Shown here: piece after piece, positions 1 to 7,838 of the stretch
How positions within the stretch are numbered: position 1 is the stretch's first letter
How the letters are laid out: each line of letters begins with the position of its first letter
Source: Gemmatimonadaceae bacterium
GTDB lineage: Bacteria > Gemmatimonadota > Gemmatimonadetes > Gemmatimonadales > Gemmatimonadaceae
Assembly: GCA_025449955.1 (NCBI GenBank)
Contig: JANWIK010000023.1
Coordinates: forward strand, 1-64,000
Direction: 5' to 3'
DNA length: 64,000 nt
Made by a program: the position numbers and the translations under genes
The notes under the pieces: generated by a model
Told to the model about the DNA's origin: nothing
Seen by the model: only the letters and a program-made list of their open reading frames with translations
Databases searched by the model: none

Positions 1-881
1 GAGTCGTTCACGCGCACGCGGCCCGCGTACGCTGCATTGGCTTGATACACTCGGAAAAAGCCTTCGTTAGTACCGTTGATCGTGCCGTCACCGTCCAGGT
101 CGACCCCAAGGAACTCGATTCGCGTCCGGACGTTGTTGAGATTCGTGCCCTGCGAGATAATGTCGAGGTTCGCGGCCGCTGCGTTGGTCTGCAGAATGGC
201 GAGCTTGGATACAGGCGGAATCGGGATCACGGACGCGCCGCTGATCTTTCCTTTCTCGAAGGTGGGTGAACCACCGGAGATGCTTCCCACCGCTGACACG
301 GTGTCGTAGTAGGTTGGGCCCGGCGAGCCGCACGAGTACCAACCCTGATTGCTGTGCGAGCGGCCACGGATGAACTCACCCGTCGAGTAGCACAGTCCCA
401 CGGGGAAGGTGTTCGTGAACATCGCGTAGCGCGCAAAGTTTTCCGCGGCCAGCTCGAGACGACGCACATAGCGCGTCCCGCTCGAGTCGAACGCTTCCGA
501 CACGATGCTGGCGTACTGGCCGAACTCGCCCGTCACGTTACCGGACACGCCGGCGTACACGTTGACGTGCAGATTCGGTATCAACTGGCCATCGGCGCCA
601 GTGATCGTCCCGTTAGAAATCAGCGTCACGTACCCGCTGTCCGGCAGATGGATGGTCGTGTCCTTGCTGATACTCGCCTTCCCCATCGCCAGCCCGGCTT
701 CAGCCGCATAGCGGTAGTCGCGCTCGCGGTCGAACGAGTGACTCAGAATCGTCGAGCTTCCGGTGAGCAAAATCGCGGACAACGCGATCGCAGCCAGAGT
801 GACGGTCAAAAGGAGGACGAGGATCAGCGCAGACCCGCGCCGAGTCGTCCGCCCGCTCCACATCCAAGATGCGCGCGGCAT
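1..881 (-). CDS. PilX-like minor pilus assembly protein (3' end outside window)
   Basis: The minus-strand frame is open from the start codon to the left edge, so the C-terminus is missing. The N-terminus has a short basic stretch, then one hydrophobic helix (about residues 16-40) and a Tyr/Ala-rich helix, as in PilX-type proteins that lack the classical prepilin Glu-5 motif. A second in-frame ATG lies upstream at 896, but the ATG at 881 is preceded by AGGAG at a 7-nt spacing and is preferred. It is the last visible gene of a run of prepilin genes (FimT/GspH-, PilV-, PilW-like) and probably acts with them as a minor component at the tip or base of a type IV pilus. The rest of the protein is Ser/Thr/Gly-rich and I recognise no enzymatic motif. 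Confidence 0.72.
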   Translation of the reverse strand, partial: MPRASWMWSGRTTRRGSALILVLLLTVTLAAIALSAILLTGSSTILSHSFDRERDYRYAAEAGLAMGKASISKDTTIHLPDSGYVTLISNGTITGADGQLIPNLHVNVYAGVSGNVTGEFGQYASIVSEAFDSSGTRYVRRLELAAENFARYAMFTNTFPVGLCYSTGEFIRGRSHSNQGWYSCGSPGPTYYDTVSAVGSISGGSPTFEKGKISGASVIPIPPVSKLAILQTNAAAANLDIISQGTNLNNVRTRIEFLGVDLDGDGTINGTNEGFFRVYQANAAYAGRVRVND

Positions 882-901
882 GGGTTGTCTCCTCATGGTG
901 C

Positions 902-2056
902 TCACGGAACGGTGACGGCACCCGCCGCCACGATAGGCGAGTTCGATGGCGAGCAATCCTGCGCCACGACCCCGTACTGCCAACTTCCAGACGGCGGATT
1001 GATATCGTCGTAGGTATAGGTCGGCGACGACGCAGCGACGCTCGTCACCACGTCTGTCCAGGTTGGATCGCCGACTGCGCGACGGTAGATCAGGTACGTC
1101 TCGATGTCCTTCTCACCGGCATCCTGGTCCAGTGATTCGGGCCAACTGAGGATCACCTTCGCCGGCGTCGTTGTGTCGTACACGGCACTGAAGGACGTCG
1201 GCGCGATCGGCGCCGTACCGCACACGGTGCTATGAAGCATGCCGGCGTTCAGCAGCTGCGTCGACGTTTGCACCACGCGCGTCACGATGCCCTTCTGCGG
1301 GTCAGCGTATGTGCCGGCGACACGAATGGTCACCATGCGAATGCTGTCCACCCAGGCGAACTTGCCCGTGTCCGCCACCGAGCCGTGCGCCGCCGCGTTG
1401 TGATAGAGCGGGAGGCTCGCCGTCGGAATGGCGACGAGATTGCCGGCAGAGTCGGGCTTGTAGTACGTGAAGATTGGCGGATCACCGCTATTCCAGATGA
1501 TTCCGCTGGCGACGACTTTAGGCGTACCATCGTTTACGCGCCGGAAGAGCACGTACTCATTGCCGGCCGATACCGTGCTGTCCTGCGAGGTCCAATACGA
1601 GATCGTCTCTGCGGATCCCGGCACACCGTTCTGCAGATAATTCATCTGCGGGTATATCACCGCGCTGTTCGGCAGCGTGATCTGCTGCGTAGTGAGGATG
1701 CTGGCAGTCGACATCGAATCGACGTCCGGATCGTAGTACGCGGCGTTGATGTCGTTCGGGTCGCGCGTCACGATGTCCGCGTTGAAGGTCAACGAAAACT
1801 GGCCGGCCTGCACGATCATCGGCTGGTTGGACAACACGCCGGTGCCGGCTAACCGAAGGTCGCGGTCGACCGTGTTCTGCGAGAAGCGCGCGTTCTGTTG
1901 GGCATCGAGTCGACCGGCGCTCGCGCTCAGAGACCGCGCTTGCATCTTGAAGAACGGAACGGCAAGACCGAACACGGCGACGAAGAGCGTCAACGCGATC
2001 ATCATTTCGATGAGCGTGACACCGCGACGCGCGCGAGGCAGCATTGATGTCGTCAT
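902..2056 (-). CDS. PilW-like prepilin with a C-terminal fibronectin type III-like domain
   Basis: The 384-residue product starts with a short basic leader and a type III signal: RRG followed by VTLIEMMIAL, with Glu at +5 after the prepilin peptidase site and a 20-residue hydrophobic helix. The middle part is a beta-rich PilW-type body. The last 95 or so residues (from about 290) look like a fibronectin type III repeat, with an APTSFSA start, an ILSWPES strand and a YLIYRR strand. Such a domain is unusual on a pseudopilin and could make the tip subunit an adhesive module (inference). The gene lies between the PilV-like gene (13 bp upstream) and the PilX-like gene (about 20 bp downstream), in one transcription unit. 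Confidence 0.8.
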   Translation of the reverse strand: MTTSMLPRARRGVTLIEMMIALTLFVAVFGLAVPFFKMQARSLSASAGRLDAQQNARFSQNTVDRDLRLAGTGVLSNQPMIVQAGQFSLTFNADIVTRDPNDINAAYYDPDVDSMSTASILTTQQITLPNSAVIYPQMNYLQNGVPGSAETISYWTSQDSTVSAGNEYVLFRRVNDGTPKVVASGIIWNSGDPPIFTYYKPDSAGNLVAIPTASLPLYHNAAAHGSVADTGKFAWVDSIRMVTIRVAGTYADPQKGIVTRVVQTSTQLLNAGMLHSTVCGTAPIAPTSFSAVYDTTTPAKVILSWPESLDQDAGEKDIETYLIYRRAVGDPTWTDVVTSVAASSPTYTYDDINPPSGSWQYGVVAQDCSPSNSPIVAAGAVTVP

Positions 2057-2069
2057 GGCTCGGGCGTCC

Positions 2070-2456
2070 TCAGAACGCGGCGATGATGGAGGTCTTCTTC
2101 ATCGGTGTCGACAACGCCGTGGCCGTCACGACCACCGTCACGACCTTGTAGTCCTTGGTCGACGTCGACGTGTGCGTGATGTACGTCTGGCGCTTGAACC
2201 CCGGATAGCCGGCGATCCCCGTCTCTGTCGCAACGAACTTCGTCTCGAGCGTGGAGTAGACCGGATACGCTTTGATTTGCTCGACCCGCGCAACGGCGAG
2301 GTCGCCGGCCATGGACATCTCGTAGCCGGTCCCCGACGTGTGCGACAAGCGCGTAACGAACATCCCCATTCCGAGCATCGCGCCAGTCAGGATCACGAGC
2401 GCGATCATCGTCTCGATCAGAGTTAGGCCTTTGCGGGCACGCATCGAGATGGTCAT
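2070..2456 (-). CDS. PilV-like prepilin
   Basis: A 128-residue product if started at the ATG at 2456, whose first base pairs form an ATGA overlap with the stop of the upstream FimT-like gene. The frame extends to 2495, but the short start places the prepilin leader (basic, ending in RKG) directly before LTLIETMIALVIL, with Glu at +5. Length and the Ile/Leu-rich helix fit PilV/GspI-type minor pilins. The overlap suggests translational coupling with the gene before it. It probably forms a priming complex with the neighbouring PilW-, PilX- and FimT-like proteins. Confidence 0.8.
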   Translation of the reverse strand: MTISMRARKGLTLIETMIALVILTGAMLGMGMFVTRLSHTSGTGYEMSMAGDLAVARVEQIKAYPVYSTLETKFVATETGIAGYPGFKRQTYITHTSTSTKDYKVVTVVVTATALSTPMKKTSIIAAF

Positions 2457-3058
2457 AGACTCGCCTGCTCCCAAGTACCAGTGAGATAGCGCCACCAGAG
2501 CGTCCGCCCTGTGGACTGAATCACGCGAATGCAGCGAAAGTCGTCGTTGTTGGCGCGCCTGGACGTGATATAGATGTCCGCGTCGCTGCTGGCCGCGCCG
2601 TCGCGGTGGAAGATCAGCGTCGGCATTCCATCCACCGTCTTGATAGTGCCGCCGCTAATCGGGCTGCCGACCGAACCTGAAATGCCGGTCGGCGGCACCG
2701 CGAAGTGCACCGAATCCTCGAGCGACGCGTAGATCACGTGCTCGCCCGCATCGACGGCAGCGTTGTTGTTGTTGTCTTCGAGGATGCGCATACGGCTATT
2801 CACCGTGTCGAAGCTCACGACAACGTCGTACTGACGTGTGACCGCCAAGCGCTCCGCATTCTGCAGGGCGACACGCACCGTTCGCGCGGCAGCGTCAACG
2901 CGGAACTGCGTGAAATTCACCTTCGGGTAGGCAAAGGCCGCGACGATACCAATGATCGCGATCACGATCATGAGCTCGATCACGGTGAATGCCCGGTTAG
3001 GCCTGTGCCGCGATAGGAGCGCTCGCGTTGGCGAGCCTTGGCGTCTGGTGGTGCGCAT
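2453..3058 (-). CDS. FimT/GspH-like prepilin
   Basis: First gene of the left minor-pilin operon, 201 residues. A long leader of about 24 residues, rich in Arg, is followed by FTVIELMIVIAIIGIVAAFA, a classical pilin helix with Glu at +5. The residue before the cleavage site is Ala (NRA) instead of the almost universal Gly, so processing may be slower or need a tolerant prepilin peptidase. The rest of the protein has the FimT/GspH layout: an R-V-A-L-Q-N-A-E-R-L helix, then beta strands. The start codon at 3058 is the only Met before the helix. The gene is preceded by a 270-bp leader with hairpins. Confidence 0.8.
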   Translation of the reverse strand: MRTTRRQGSPTRALLSRHRPNRAFTVIELMIVIAIIGIVAAFAYPKVNFTQFRVDAAARTVRVALQNAERLAVTRQYDVVVSFDTVNSRMRILEDNNNNAAVDAGEHVIYASLEDSVHFAVPPTGISGSVGSPISGGTIKTVDGMPTLIFHRDGAASSDADIYITSRRANNDDFRCIRVIQSTGRTLWWRYLTGTWEQASL

Positions 3059-3093
3059 GGCGTCTCACACTGGCTGTTGGCCTGTTGTCGCCG

Positions 3094-3178
3094 GGCCGGT
3101 ACAACCGGCCATCAAGTTCGGCGGCGCAGGCAGCCCGTGCGGGCGCGCCAAGCGCAGGCTGGGTCGAATGCGCGACCC
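3094..3178 (-). promoter_or_regulatory. Structured 5' leader of the minor-pilin operon (three inverted repeats)
   Basis: The 271 bp between argF and the FimT-like gene hold three perfect inverted repeats within 85 bp: GGCCGGT-ACA-ACCGGCC at 3094-3110, GCCCG-TG-CGGGC at 3133-3144, and GGGTCG-6 nt-CGACCC at 3161-3178. None is followed by a T tract in the minus direction, so they are not simple terminators. They could be a folded mRNA leader or protein binding sites that control the prepilin operon. I could not fit them to a known riboswitch class and found no convincing sigma-54 site. The nearer part of the leader, 3179-3329, is less GC-rich and may contain the promoter. Confidence 0.4.
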
Positions 3179-3329
3179 GTGCCCAGTTTCAAGTCATTGA
3201 TATGTAGGGGGTTACAACGGAAGGAATAGCGCGGCGCTACGCAAAGACTCGCGGGTTAGCTAATAACTTGCAAGTGTTTGTGCGCCTTGCAGAAGCCGCT
3301 CCGAGCGGCCGGCATTTTCAATCGACCTT

Positions 3330-4262
3330 TCAGCCCTGTTTGTTGCCGGCCATAAGGATCGCCATCACGGCCTTCTGGACGTGCAGTCGATTCTCAGCCT
3401 CATCCCACACGCGGCTCTGTGGGCCGTCGATTACGTCCGCAGCGACTTCTTCGCCGCGATGCGCCGGGAGGCAGTGCAGAAAGATCGCGTCGCGCTTCGC
3501 TTTGGCCATGAGTTTGGACGTGACCGTGAACCCGGCGAATGCGCGCATCCGGCGCTCCTGTTCTTCTTCCTGCCCCATCGACGCCCATACATCCGTATTC
3601 ACCACGTCCGCGCCGTCGACCGCCTCCGCCACATCGCGAACGATCTTTACCACGGCCGTTGTTTGCGCGCGTGCCAGGATCTTGGCGTCGGGATCGTAGC
3701 CTTCGGGGCATGCGAGCCTGAGCTCGAATCCCAAACGATACGCCGCGTTGATCCACGAATTGGCCATGTTGTTGCCGTCGCCGATCCACGCCACCCGCTT
3801 GCCCGCCCACCCGCCTAGATGTTGCCTAACGGTTAGCAAATCGGCCAGCACCTGACACGGATGCAGCAGATCGGTGAGGCCGTTGATCACCGGCACATCG
3901 GCGTACTTCGCCAACTCCTCGACCTCGGCGTGCGCGAACGTGCGGATCATGATGCCGTCCACATACCGCGACAGCACGCGTGCCGTGTCGGCGATGGGCT
4001 CGCCGCGACCGAGTTGAATGTCGCGCGGCGACAAAAACAGCGCGTGTCCGCCGAGGTGCCAGGTCCCCACCTCGAACGACACGCGCGTTCGTGTCGACGA
4101 CTTCATGAAGATCATCGCCAAAGACTTGCCGGCCAGCGGATGTTCGGTGTACTGGCCGCGGCGCATGGTGTCCGCCAGTTGAAACAGCTCGCCGAGTTCC
4201 TGTGCAGAGAAGTCCGGGATGGCCAGAAAGTCGCGGTGCATGCCGTTCGGTCTATGGGTCAT
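3330..4262 (-). CDS. argF: Ornithine carbamoyltransferase
   Basis: The 310-residue enzyme transfers the carbamoyl group of carbamoyl phosphate to ornithine, giving citrulline in arginine synthesis. It has the carbamoyl-phosphate loop STRTR (residues 56-60), HPCQ (134-137), the ornithine-side DGNN/SMG regions and the catalytic HCLPAHRG (263-270). The STRTR and HCLP forms match true ornithine rather than acetylornithine transcarbamylases. The start at 4262 gives seven residues more than an internal Met at 4241; both are possible. The gene follows hslU by 14 bp and may be read through from the hslVU unit. No other arg genes are in the window. Confidence 0.93.
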   Translation of the reverse strand: MTHRPNGMHRDFLAIPDFSAQELGELFQLADTMRRGQYTEHPLAGKSLAMIFMKSSTRTRVSFEVGTWHLGGHALFLSPRDIQLGRGEPIADTARVLSRYVDGIMIRTFAHAEVEELAKYADVPVINGLTDLLHPCQVLADLLTVRQHLGGWAGKRVAWIGDGNNMANSWINAAYRLGFELRLACPEGYDPDAKILARAQTTAVVKIVRDVAEAVDGADVVNTDVWASMGQEEEQERRMRAFAGFTVTSKLMAKAKRDAIFLHCLPAHRGEEVAADVIDGPQSRVWDEAENRLHVQKAVMAILMAGNKQG

Positions 4263-4276
4263 TCGTTAGGCCGGCT

Positions 4277-5752
4277 TTATAGTATGTACCGGCGCAGATC
4301 TTCGTCTTCGACAATCGCCTTGAGGCGATCGCGCACCGTCGCGCCATCGATCACGATGGCTTTCGTGCCGCGGTCCGGCAGATCGTACAGCACGTCCTCG
4401 AGGAGCGACGACATTACGGTGTGCAGACGACGAGCGCCGATGTTCTCCATGCGTTCGTTGACGGCGGTCGCGATGCGCGCGAGCTCGGCAATTGCGTCCT
4501 CGGTGAACGTGAGCGGCGCACCCTCGGCCGCCACCAGTGCCGCGTACTGCTTGGTCAGCGCATTCTCGGGCTCGGTCATGATACGGACGAAGTCCTGCTC
4601 CGTCAGCGGCTTTAGCTCGACGCGAATGGGGAAGCGTCCCTGCAGCTCCGGAATCAAATCGCTCGGCTTCGACACATGGAATGCGCCGGCCGCAATGAAC
4701 AGGACGTGATCCGTCTTTACCATGCCGTACTTCGTCTGCACGTTCGAGCCTTCCACAATGGGCAGCAGGTCGCGCTGGACGCCTTCGCGAGAAACGTCGG
4801 GACCGCCCATCTGCGATCGCTCACCCGCGATTTTGTCGATCTCGTCGAGGAAGATGATGCCCATCTTTTCGACGCGCTCCAGCGCATCCGACGTGACGTC
4901 TTCCATGTCGACCAATTTCTCCAGCTCTTGATCGAGGAGGATGCGGCGCGCCTCCGAGACTTTCACCGTGCGCTTCTTGCGCCGCTTGGGCATCATGTCC
5001 TGCAGCATCTCGGTGAAGTTCTCGACGCCTTCGGGCGCGCCCTGCGGCACGAGCATGTCGAACATGGGCGCGCCCTGATGCGTCACCTCGACTTCGACTT
5101 CCCGCTCTTCGAGTTGGCCATCGCGCAATAGCTGGCGCAGCTTGTCGCGCGTGCGGTTGTAGCGCTCTTTGGTCGCGTCGGGACCACTGCCTTCGCGAGC
5201 GACCTCGCCGCCGGACGACACCACGAACAGCGACGGTCCACTGCCCGTACCCGCGGCCGCCGGCGCCGCGCTCTGCTGTCCTTCAGCAGCGGCTTCCGTT
5301 GGGCGCGGCAGCAACAGGTCCAACAATCGCTCATCGACGCGTTCGTAGGCCAAGTCTTCGACTTCGTTTTCGCGTTCGGTGCGGACCATGTCGATCGCGC
5401 TCTCGACGAGATCGCGGACCATGGACTCGACGTCGCGGCCGACGTAGCCGACCTCGGTGAACTTCGACGCTTCGACCTTGCTGAACGGCGCGCCGGCGAG
5501 ACGAGCGAGGCGGCGGGCAATTTCCGTCTTGCCGACGCCGGTCGGTCCGATGAGGATGATGTTGTTAGGCGAAATTTCGTCCCGAATGCCTTCGGGCGCT
5601 TGTTGCCGGCGCCACCGATTGCGCAGCGCTATGGCGACGGCCTTTTTCGCTTCATCCTGACCGACGATGTAGCGATCGAGCTCGGCCACGATCTGGCGCG
5701 GCGTGAGGTCGGCGAGCTTTGCGATTGCTTGTTGCGTGTGCTTGGAAGGCAT
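4277..5752 (-). CDS. hslU: ATP-dependent protease ATPase subunit HslU
   Basis: A 491-residue AAA+ unfoldase that feeds substrates to the HslV peptidase in the cytoplasm. Visible parts: Walker [10 protein letters not shown] (residues 69-77), an I domain with acidic and low-complexity stretches between about 150 and 290, Walker B FLDEIDKI, and the C-terminal RRYIL tail that in HslU docks into HslV. The I domain is somewhat longer than in E. coli HslU (443 residues), with an Ala/Gly-rich insert near 155-175. The gene lies 33 bp after hslV in the usual V-U order. Confidence 0.96.
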   Translation of the reverse strand: MPSKHTQQAIAKLADLTPRQIVAELDRYIVGQDEAKKAVAIALRNRWRRQQAPEGIRDEISPNNIILIGPTGVGKTEIARRLARLAGAPFSKVEASKFTEVGYVGRDVESMVRDLVESAIDMVRTERENEVEDLAYERVDERLLDLLLPRPTEAAAEGQQSAAPAAAGTGSGPSLFVVSSGGEVAREGSGPDATKERYNRTRDKLRQLLRDGQLEEREVEVEVTHQGAPMFDMLVPQGAPEGVENFTEMLQDMMPKRRKKRTVKVSEARRILLDQELEKLVDMEDVTSDALERVEKMGIIFLDEIDKIAGERSQMGGPDVSREGVQRDLLPIVEGSNVQTKYGMVKTDHVLFIAAGAFHVSKPSDLIPELQGRFPIRVELKPLTEQDFVRIMTEPENALTKQYAALVAAEGAPLTFTEDAIAELARIATAVNERMENIGARRLHTVMSSLLEDVLYDLPDRGTKAIVIDGATVRDRLKAIVEDEDLRRYIL

Positions 5753-5785
5753 GTATCGCGTCGATTCCGGTGAGCGTCCGCCGGA

Positions 5786-6328
5786 TCACAACTCCAAAAC
5801 GGTAATGTTCTTATTCGTGTAGATGCAGATGTCGGCCGCGATCTCGAGACTCTGGCGAACGATTTCCGCCGGCGCGAGCGCGGACTCCGCAATGAGCGCG
5901 CGCGCCGACGCGAGCGCGTACGAGCCGCCAGAACCGATCGCTAGTATGCCGTCTTCGGGTTCGATGATCTCCCCGGTACCGGACACGACGAACCCGTGCT
6001 GTCGATCGGTGACGGCGAGCAGGGCCTCGAGACGTCGCAGCACGCGATCACTGCGCCAATCCTTGGCTAACTCGACAGCCGCGCGGGGAAGGTTTTCCGG
6101 GAAGCGGTCCAACTTCTCTTCGAACTTCTCGAAGAGCGTGAACGCGTCCGCTGCGGCGCCGGCAAATCCGGCGAGCACTTTGCCGCCCTTGAGTGTGCGA
6201 ACCTTTTGTGCATTCGCTTTCATCACGGTTTCGCCAACCGTGACCTGACCGTCGCCGCCGAGCGCAACTTTCCCGTCGCGTCGGACGCCAAGGATCGTGG
6301 TGGCGTGGATACGAGGCATACCCGTCAT
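5786..6328 (-). CDS. hslV: ATP-dependent protease peptidase subunit HslV
   Basis: A 180-residue N-terminal nucleophile threonine peptidase that forms a double hexamer capped by HslU. The mature N-terminus is the Thr pair of the [10 protein letters not shown] segment, so a propeptide of about nine residues would be removed. GGDGQVT, the KVRTL segment and the [14 protein letters not shown] block are typical of the family. A Met at 6319 (fourth residue) is an alternative start. The gene is followed by hslU; the topA-trmFO-xerC-hslV-hslU order is the one known from Firmicutes and several other phyla. Confidence 0.95.
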   Translation of the reverse strand: MTGMPRIHATTILGVRRDGKVALGGDGQVTVGETVMKANAQKVRTLKGGKVLAGFAGAAADAFTLFEKFEEKLDRFPENLPRAAVELAKDWRSDRVLRRLEALLAVTDRQHGFVVSGTGEIIEPEDGILAIGSGGSYALASARALIAESALAPAEIVRQSLEIAADICIYTNKNITVLEL

Positions 6329-6426
6329 GGCCGGAAAGATAGTCCGAAGCCATGTCAGGTGCTCGCCAGGAGGCCTTCCTCACGGACCGAGTTTGACCGC
6401 GCGCGGGACGCGCCGGCGCTCGGCTG

Positions 6427-6840
6427 CTACTCGTCGCTGGTTGCAGGCCAGCCGTAGACTGGGGCGCGTGTGCCGTCGAAATCATCGCTCCGACGCGAAT
6501 CATCACCGGTGGAGGCCGGCTGGAGACGGCTCGGGGGACCATTGATGAGATCCATCAGGTAACGCCAGTTGAGCACGACGCCCGCGACGACCAAGGCGAT
6601 GCCCACGAACGTGGCTGCGACTGAGAACGGGGAACCACCGCCGCTCAACAGCACCAGCGCGGTACAGACGAGACTCCCACCGAGGCATCCCTGCCCAACT
6701 TTGTTTCGCTCCGGTCGCGCGACTCGGCGGCGCTCGATGCCGAACGGTTCGTCGTGGAGGGCCGCGTCGGCGATCAATGCGCCGCCTACGACGGCGGCGA
6801 TCAGGCCGCCTAGAAATGGGAGTACTTCCATCCAACTCAT
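6427..6840 (-). CDS. Small membrane protein of unknown function
   Basis: I do not recognise a family. If started at the ATG at 6840 the product is 137 residues: a first hydrophobic segment at about residues 5-25, a basic loop (RRRVARPERN), then two hydrophobic segments (about 50-65 and 70-90) and a hydrophilic, Asp/Ser-rich C-terminal tail. The frame also allows an ATG at 6885, eight bases after the xerC stop, which would add 15 polar residues; neither start has a clear ribosome binding site. It sits between xerC and hslV in an otherwise conserved housekeeping order, so it is probably cotranscribed with xerC. Confidence 0.55.
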   Translation of the reverse strand: MSWMEVLPFLGGLIAAVVGGALIADAALHDEPFGIERRRVARPERNKVGQGCLGGSLVCTALVLLSGGGSPFSVAATFVGIALVVAGVVLNWRYLMDLINGPPSRLQPASTGDDSRRSDDFDGTRAPVYGWPATSDE

Positions 6841-6893
6841 GACACTGTCCGGGTGCAAGAAAGGAGCCGTCCACGGCGTCCTCAATGGCAGTT

Positions 6894-7838
6894 CTATGCG
6901 CGCGGGTGCGCTTTCGTATATACAGCCTTGAGGCGCTCGACGCTGGTATGCGTATAGATCTGAGTCGTGGAAATCGACGCGTGTCCGAGGAGCTCTTGTA
7001 CCGCGCGCAGGTCGGCTCCGGCGTCGAGCAGGTGGGTGGCGAACGTATGGCGAAGCGAGTGCACGGAAAGCCCGGCGTCTTCGTCGATCCGCCGCAGCAG
7101 CTGGCCAACGATTCTTTGCACCATGCGCACACCGATGCGCTTGCCTGTCCTGGACAGGAAGAAGGCGGACCGGTCGATCGTGACGCCAAAGTCTCGCCGC
7201 TGTGCTTCACGCTTGAGCTCGTAGTTGCGTAAGGCGAGCACCGCGGGGTCGCCCAACGGAATGATGCGCTCCTTCTTCCCTTTGCCGCGTACCTTCACCT
7301 GCTGCGAAACGAGATCGAGATCGCGCAGGTCGATGCCCGCGAGCTCGGAGAGGCGCATGCCGGTCGAATAGAACAACTCGAGAATGGCCAGATTGCGGAC
7401 GTCAGCGAATCGCCCGCTCCATGCGCGCGTTTCGGCTTGCTGGAACAGCAGGTCGATCTGCGCGCGGTCCAAGTAACCCGGGAGGCGCTTGTCGAGCTTG
7501 GGTGTGCTCACCCCGCGCGCCGGGTTGGCTGTCACTAGCTCGTTGCGATGCATGAAGCGATAGAGACTTCGTACCGCGGACAGCGCGCGCGCCACCGAGC
7601 GCTTCGAAAGACCCCGCCGCGCGAGGTGTCCCATGAAGCCGCGGATGGCAAGACGGTCCACGCCCTCCCAGGTCCACGCGTCCGTGCCGTAATACGTCGA
7701 TAAGAACGCGACGAAACCGTGTAGGTCGCGGCCGTACGCGATCACCGTGTTAGGCGAATCGTTGCGCTCCTTCTCCAGGTGCACGAGAAACTCCGCCACC
7801 TCGTTCGGAACGGCGTGTTCCGCGGGCTGGTCGGTCAC
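6894..7838 (-). CDS. xerC: Tyrosine recombinase XerC/XerD family
   Basis: A 314-residue tyrosine recombinase, the usual length for XerC/D, which resolves chromosome dimers at dif. The catalytic set is complete: R162 in STGMRLSE, a Lys around 186-188, H260-S-L-R263, H286 in LLGHAS and Tyr295 in TQIYTH. The reading frame runs on upstream to 8342 but that part overlaps trmFO. A GTG at 7838 forms a GTGA overlap with the trmFO stop and gives the standard length, so it is taken as the start. The position next to trmFO and hslV matches codV/xerC of Firmicutes, hence the symbol; XerD cannot be fully excluded. Confidence 0.9.
   Translation of the reverse strand: MTDQPAEHAVPNEVAEFLVHLEKERNDSPNTVIAYGRDLHGFVAFLSTYYGTDAWTWEGVDRLAIRGFMGHLARRGLSKRSVARALSAVRSLYRFMHRNELVTANPARGVSTPKLDKRLPGYLDRAQIDLLFQQAETRAWSGRFADVRNLAILELFYSTGMRLSELAGIDLRDLDLVSQQVKVRGKGKKERIIPLGDPAVLALRNYELKREAQRRDFGVTIDRSAFFLSRTGKRIGVRMVQRIVGQLLRRIDEDAGLSVHSLRHTFATHLLDAGADLRAVQELLGHASISTTQIYTHTSVERLKAVYTKAHPRA

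Noticed and set aside
354-1013. 219-codon plus-strand frame opposite the first pilin genes
   Set aside because: Shadow of the PilX- and PilW-like genes with an Arg/His-rich, motif-free translation.
3133-3178. c-di-GMP riboswitch in the pilin leader
   Set aside because: The hairpins do not show the conserved GEMM core; only the inverted repeats can be supported.
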